From Marinobacter excellens HL-55 (GTDB lineage Bacteria > Pseudomonadota > Gammaproteobacteria > Pseudomonadales > Oleiphilaceae): a stretch of DNA of 64,000 bases. Made by a program: the position numbers and the translations under genes. Shown one piece after another: positions 59,991 to 64,000 of the stretch. The DNA lies in contig LJZQ01000009.1 in the NCBI GenBank assembly GCA_001314845.1, positions 1-64,000 of the forward strand. The letters are read 5' to 3'. Each line of letters opens with the position of its first letter. Position 1 is the first letter of the stretch. The notes below the pieces were generated by a model. That model was given only the letters and a program-made list of their open reading frames with translations. It was not told the origin of the DNA and did no database searches.

Positions 59991-60899
59991 ATGCTGACCG
60001 GCGCCTTGCTGATACTGGCTCCCTTGTTTCTGGGGTTTGCCATTGCCCTGTCTAATCGCCGACTGATGACGGTGATCCATTACACCGTGGAAGGTCTGGT
60101 TTATTTCATTCTGGCGCTGCTGGGTCTGGGCCTCGGACAAATGGAGGGCCTGCTGGATCAGTTGGGTACGATGGCCGGTCAGGTCTCGGGTTTGGTGATT
60201 GCCCTGTTGCTGGCGAACATGGCCGGCTTGTGGCTGTTTCATCGCTGGCAGCCTATGACCATTGATGCTGACGAGTCTGAGGCCCGCCCGGGCTATCGTC
60301 GTTTGTTTCTGGCCGGCATGAAGCCACTCTTGGCAGTACTGATAGGGGTGGGGCTGGGCTACTTTTTGTTATCGCAGCTGCCCATGGTGGATGAGGTAGC
60401 CACCTGGGCTTTGATGCTGCTGCTGTTTTTGATTGGCCTGCAACTTCGAAATGCCGGTTTATCATTGCGTAAGCTGCTGCTGAATCGCCAGGGCCTGGGA
60501 ATTGCTCTGGCGCTGGTGGTCAGCTCCCTGGTGGCAGGGGTTGCCCTGATCCCCTGGCTGGATGTGCCCTGGCATCAGGCGTTGGCGCTGGCGTCGGGGT
60601 TTGGCTGGTATTCCTTGTCCGGAATAGTAGTTGGTGATGCATTAGGTCCGGCCTGGGGTGGGGTTGCGTTCCTCAACGATGTGCTGCGCGAGATCATTGC
60701 CCTGGCGCTGATACCGCTGGTGATTGGCTCCAGACCGGCCATGGCCATTGGTTATGGCGGGGCTACCGCCATGGACTTTACCTTGCCGGTCATCCGCAGC
60801 AGTGGCGGGCTGGCCTGTGTGCCGGTGGCGATAGCCTCGGGTTTTTTGCTGTCCTTCCTTTCGCCGATTCTGATGGGTGTGTTCCTGGCGTTGGGTTAA
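59991..60899 (+). CDS. lysO: LysO family lysine exporter
   Basis: A 302-residue membrane transporter with about eight helices. It matches LysO (DUF340): a first block of four helices with a conserved Asn-Arg turn, a second with LLLFLIGLQLRNAG, and the signature ASGFGWYSLSGIVVGD plus MDFTLPVIRSSG. E. coli LysO exports lysine and toxic lysine analogues. No lysine riboswitch or ArgP-like site was noticed upstream. AGGA precedes the ATG. Confidence 0.88.
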   Translation: MLTGALLILAPLFLGFAIALSNRRLMTVIHYTVEGLVYFILALLGLGLGQMEGLLDQLGTMAGQVSGLVIALLLANMAGLWLFHRWQPMTIDADESEARPGYRRLFLAGMKPLLAVLIGVGLGYFLLSQLPMVDEVATWALMLLLFLIGLQLRNAGLSLRKLLLNRQGLGIALALVVSSLVAGVALIPWLDVPWHQALALASGFGWYSLSGIVVGDALGPAWGGVAFLNDVLREIIALALIPLVIGSRPAMAIGYGGATAMDFTLPVIRSSGGLACVPVAIASGFLLSFLSPILMGVFLALG

Positions 60900-61013
60900 T
60901 CAGTTGTTATGGTTGCCGGAATTGATCCGGTGCAATGCTTTGGTCAGATATACGGCTATAGTAGCTACGTATTAGTATCCGAAGAATAAACCAGCCGCCC
61001 CCGGAGCCCAATG

Positions 61014-61970
61014 ATGAACCGCCGCCACTTCCTGCAACTCTCTGTTGCTGCTGTTTCGGCTATGGGGCTGGGTGGTTGTTCCGGGCCTGTTCCGTTGCGC
61101 ACCGGCATTCATCCCTGGATTGGCTACGAACCCCTGTACCTGGCCGAGGAATTCGGCTGGCTGCCCGGCTCGGTTGAGTTGGTCAAAGGCGCGGCCGCCA
61201 CAGATTCGATGAGGGGCTTGCTGTCTGGCGAACTGGATGCCGCGGCCATTACGCTGGATGAGGCGCTCCGGGTATTTTCCGAGGGCGTTCCGCTGCGAGT
61301 GGTGGCGGTGGCGGATGTCTCTGTCGGCGCCGACGTGTTGGTGGTTAAACCCGACATTGCCAGCCTCAGTGATCTGAGGGGGTGCTCAATTGGGGTTGAG
61401 CTTGCCGGGGTGTCTGGAGTAATGCTGTTCGCCATGCTGGAGCGGATTGGCTTGACGTCAGATCAGGTGTCGCTGGTGGATCTGCCGGTAGATCGGCACC
61501 TGGAGGCATGGCATAACGGCGATATTGACGCTTCAATCTGTTATGAGCCCACCGCGTCTTTGCTGGCGCAGGCAGGCGGCAGCAGGCTGTTCGATAGCAG
61601 TCAGATGCCAGACACCATTTTTGACGTACTCGTGGTGACAGAACAGGCGGCCAGGCGCCGCCCGGATGCGGTCAGGGATCTGGTGTACGGGCACTTCCGG
61701 GGCCTGCGCCACCTGGTGCGCAGCATGCACGATGCCGTCTACCGGGTGGCGACGCGTCAGGGTGTTTCCCCAGACGCCGTGCGCCAGTCGCTGGCCACCG
61801 TGATGTTGCCAGAGCTGGCGGCCAATCAGCGTTACCTTGCCTACCACGGCCGTATCGAGGTTGTCGCCAGACGATTGACCGAGGTGCTGATTCGTGAAGG
61901 CATGATGCAAACGGCGCCGGTGTATGAGCGCCTTGCTGATCCGTCGTTCCTGCCCAGGAGTGTCTCGTGA
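61014..61970 (+). CDS. Tat-exported lipoprotein solute-binding protein (NMT1/SsuA-like)
   Basis: A 318-residue periplasmic binding protein. The N-terminus has both a twin-arginine motif (NRRHFLQL) and a lipobox (GLGGCS), so it is probably a Tat-dependent lipoprotein. The fold is that of SsuA/ThiY/NMT1 proteins: LRTGIHPWIGYEPLYLAEEF, SGELDAAAITLDEALRV, DVLVVKPDIASLSDLRG and DIDASICYEPTAS. Two adjacent ATG codons exist; the second has better spacing (seven) to GGAG. No permease or ATPase gene is present; instead its stop overlaps the start of a GGDEF sensor (GTGA), suggesting it serves sensing. Confidence 0.88.
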   Translation: MNRRHFLQLSVAAVSAMGLGGCSGPVPLRTGIHPWIGYEPLYLAEEFGWLPGSVELVKGAAATDSMRGLLSGELDAAAITLDEALRVFSEGVPLRVVAVADVSVGADVLVVKPDIASLSDLRGCSIGVELAGVSGVMLFAMLERIGLTSDQVSLVDLPVDRHLEAWHNGDIDASICYEPTASLLAQAGGSRLFDSSQMPDTIFDVLVVTEQAARRRPDAVRDLVYGHFRGLRHLVRSMHDAVYRVATRQGVSPDAVRQSLATVMLPELAANQRYLAYHGRIEVVARRLTEVLIREGMMQTAPVYERLADPSFLPRSVS

Positions 61971-64000
61971 GTTTTCGGTCGTTCGCCTACTCATTGGTGC
62001 TGTTCAGTGCGATCGCCGGCGCCTGGTCGTCAACCGTCCAGGCAGCTCAGGGAGTCACCCTGGGCATATTTGCCTATCGGCCGGAGCCGGTCATTCAGCA
62101 ACGCTATGCTCCTTTGGCTGACTATCTCAGCCATGAGAGTGGCCTGCCCGTGCGCTTGCTCGTGCTCAACCAGGAGGATATGAACCGAGCGTTGGCCACC
62201 AACCAGATCGACTTTTTCCTGACCAATCCCAGTCACTTTCTGGTCATCCGCAGTGATCGAAGCCTCACCGGTGTGCTGGCAACCCTGGAGCGGGACTGGC
62301 AGGGCCAGTCGACGGGCAGTATTGGAGGGGTCATCCTGACCAGAGCCGGACGGGATGACATCAATCGGTTGGAAGATGTCCGGGGCAAAAGCATCGCCAC
62401 TCCTGGCATGCATTTTCTGGGTGGTTATCAGGCGCCAGCTCTGGAGTTGATGGATGCCGGCGTAGATATTTTGAGGCATAACCGGGTGGTGCACCTGAAC
62501 AGTCATGATCGGGTTATTCGTGCGGTACAGACGGGAGACACTGACATCGGCTTTATCCGGACCGGTGTTCTTGAAGAGCTGCTGTTGGGAAGCCCCGACC
62601 TGATGGCGGGTTTAAAGGTGGTCAACCAGCAGCAACTGTCTGGCTACCCATTTGTGGTATCAACCCGGCTGTACCCGGAATGGCCGTTCGTGTCTTTGCC
62701 CCACGTAGACAGCCGGGTGGTGCGCCGAATTGCCTCGGCCCTGTTCGCCCTGGAGCAGGATCACCCGGCGGCGAAAGCTGCGTACATCCGCGGTTTTTCA
62801 CCGCCGGCGGACTACCAATCAGTGGAGACGCTTGCCCGCACCCTGCGCATGGCACCCTACGATCAGGTCCCCAGAGTTACCTGGCTGGACGTGCTCAACC
62901 AATACCGGGTTTGGGGCATCACCGTCGTGCTTCTGTTTATCTCGCTGATGATCACCAGTCTCTGGTTGAGCCGACAGCGGCGACAATTGGCCATCGAAGA
63001 ACGCCGTCTGCGCGGGTTGATTGCCAGTTGGCCACAGCCGATGCTGATGATTCGTGACGCCGCACTGGTGGAGTGCAATCGGGCGGCGGTTGAGCTGGTC
63101 AGCTACACCTCGGAAGCGTCATTGCTTGGCAAGGGGCTTCAGGCGTTTTCTCCCCATAGCCAGCCAGACGGTACCTCTTCACTGCAAAAAATGGATACGC
63201 TGATACGACGGGTGGGCGCTGGCGAGGTGGCCCAGTGCGAATGGTTGCTGGTGCGCTCGGATGGTTCGGAAGTCTGGGTTGATATGACCCTGGCCCCGGT
63301 TTACGAGAAAGGCCAAGAGGCGCCGTCGATCCTGTGCTCCTGGTACGACATCAATCGCCGGAAGCACGCGGAAGAACGCCAGCGGTTGGCGCTTCGGGTG
63401 TTCGAACATGCCCGGGAGGCCATATTTATCACCGATGCCCACGGCGTGGTGATGGACATTAACGAGGCTTACACCCGGATTACCGGGCGCGAGCACCGGA
63501 GTGCCGTCGGCAGCTTGCCGCCGTTGCCCCTGGACGAAGGTAGCGCCATTCTCATCGCGGCCCGAAAACACGGGGTCTGGGCGGGTGAATTCGCCAGCCG
63601 GCATTGGGATGGTCATGCCACGATGCTGAGCCTGACCCTGAGTAGTGTGTTTGATGACCATGGTGGGCTCAGCCATTTTGTCGGTACCTTCACCGATATT
63701 ACCCAGCTCAAGGAAACCGAAAAACAGCTCCGCACCCTAGCGCATTTTGATGCACTGACTGGCCTGCCCAATCGGGTGCTGTTCTCCGACCGACTGCATC
63801 AATCTATGGCTCAGGCGCGCCGCCAGGCTTATCAGCTAGCGGTTATTTATATTGATCTGGACCACTTCAAGCCGGTCAACGATGCCTTTGGCCATGATGC
63901 CGGTGATGGTTTATTGATCGAGCTTGCCCGGCGGATGCGGGCGACCCTGCGTGAGGAAGATACTCTCGCCAGGCTTGGCGGTGACGAGTTTGCCGTCATT
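61967..64000 (+). CDS. PhnD-like periplasmic domain, PAS-PAS-GGDEF sensor (runs past the window end)
   Basis: At least 678 residues, starting with a GTG that overlaps the lipoprotein stop (GTGA) and open to the last base. A signal peptide (FAYSLVLFSAIAGAWSSTVQA) leads to a PhnD-like phosphonate/phosphite-type binding domain (about 25-290; GIFAYRPEPVIQQRYAPLAD, LATNQIDFFLTNPSHFLVI). A membrane helix (VWGITVVLLFISLMITSLWL) follows. Two PAS domains precede a GGDEF domain with an intact GGDEF motif at the very end. An EAL domain may follow outside the window. It is a c-di-GMP enzyme responding to a periplasmic ligand. Confidence 0.92.
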   Translation, partial: MSFRSFAYSLVLFSAIAGAWSSTVQAAQGVTLGIFAYRPEPVIQQRYAPLADYLSHESGLPVRLLVLNQEDMNRALATNQIDFFLTNPSHFLVIRSDRSLTGVLATLERDWQGQSTGSIGGVILTRAGRDDINRLEDVRGKSIATPGMHFLGGYQAPALELMDAGVDILRHNRVVHLNSHDRVIRAVQTGDTDIGFIRTGVLEELLLGSPDLMAGLKVVNQQQLSGYPFVVSTRLYPEWPFVSLPHVDSRVVRRIASALFALEQDHPAAKAAYIRGFSPPADYQSVETLARTLRMAPYDQVPRVTWLDVLNQYRVWGITVVLLFISLMITSLWLSRQRRQLAIEERRLRGLIASWPQPMLMIRDAALVECNRAAVELVSYTSEASLLGKGLQAFSPHSQPDGTSSLQKMDTLIRRVGAGEVAQCEWLLVRSDGSEVWVDMTLAPVYEKGQEAPSILCSWYDINRRKHAEERQRLALRVFEHAREAIFITDAHGVVMDINEAYTRITGREHRSAVGSLPPLPLDEGSAILIAARKHGVWAGEFASRHWDGHATMLSLTLSSVFDDHGGLSHFVGTFTDITQLKETEKQLRTLAHFDALTGLPNRVLFSDRLHQSMAQARRQAYQLAVIYIDLDHFKPVNDAFGHDAGDGLLIELARRMRATLREEDTLARLGGDEFAVI

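Noticed and set aside
1..64000. CRISPR arrays, tRNA or rRNA genes, insertion sequences, prophage and attachment sites
   Set aside because: No regularly spaced repeats, cloverleaf genes, transposases, integrases or phage structural genes were recognised; the holin-like label at 18.7 kb refers to a chromosomal YqjE-type protein, not a phage.

Overview
The window reads as chromosomal DNA of a marine gammaproteobacterium, most likely Marinobacter or a close relative. This rests on gene content, not on a marker gene: a Gram-negative dedicated sortase system of the marine proteobacterial type, type VI secretion cargo, a Lig E ligase, LysO, AcnA and an unusually dense set of chemotaxis, histidine kinase and c-di-GMP genes. 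I see no rRNA, tRNA, insertion sequence, integrase, CRISPR array or origin. Base composition is moderately GC-rich, except for a visibly more AT-rich stretch at about 0.97-6.5 kb.

Layout. 0-6.3 kb: the end of a T6SS vgrG, a DUF4123 adaptor, a VasX-like pore-forming effector and a membrane protein that may be its immunity partner. 6.5-7.3 kb: two small stress-type genes. 7.4-18.2 kb: a divergent envelope-stress locus. Leftward it carries DUF2170 (YjfI-like), a PspA/IM30 protein, a small hypothetical and a rhomboid with two zinc ribbons. Rightward it carries a YqiJ-like protein, a YqiK-like flotillin and a 1,749-residue AAA+ ATPase. 18.4-23.8 kb: small stress proteins (DUF883, a two-helix membrane protein, YdcH behind a probable ANR/FNR site), YtoQ, an exported ATP-dependent DNA ligase, a RimB-like retropepsin, a lipase-like hydrolase and an outer-membrane barrel. 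23.9-26.8 kb: a diguanylate cyclase with three periplasmic solute-binding domains.

27-33.9 kb: a complete Gram-negative dedicated sortase system (response regulator, histidine kinase and DUF3422 leftward; VIT/VWA target and class GN sortase rightward). 34-39.1 kb: PlsC, GlsB/YeaQ, MAPEG, an OmpA-like domain protein, and a second rhomboid facing a zinc-finger membrane protein; these last two share a similar helical-repeat tail. 39.4-47.2 kb: a signalling block with SCO coupled to a histidine-rich membrane chemoreceptor, a soluble zinc-binding (CZB) chemoreceptor, and a MHYT hybrid kinase coupled to an HD-GYP response regulator. 47.5-50.3 kb: acnA. 50.4-59.5 kb: three overlapping histidine kinases with near-identical cores and different sensors, divergent from Hpt-REC-GGDEF, REC-HDOD and REC output proteins. 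59.6-64 kb: DUF2288, LysO, a Tat lipoprotein binding protein, and a PhnD-PAS-PAS-GGDEF sensor that runs off the window.

Two themes dominate. One is envelope integrity (PspA, flotillin, rhomboids, sortase, OmpA). The other is sensing wired into c-di-GMP and chemotaxis (three GGDEF proteins, one HD-GYP protein, two chemoreceptors, five histidine kinases). The best candidates for an under-described system are the divergent PspA/rhomboid and flotillin/giant-ATPase locus and the three-kinase array feeding one Hpt-GGDEF protein.
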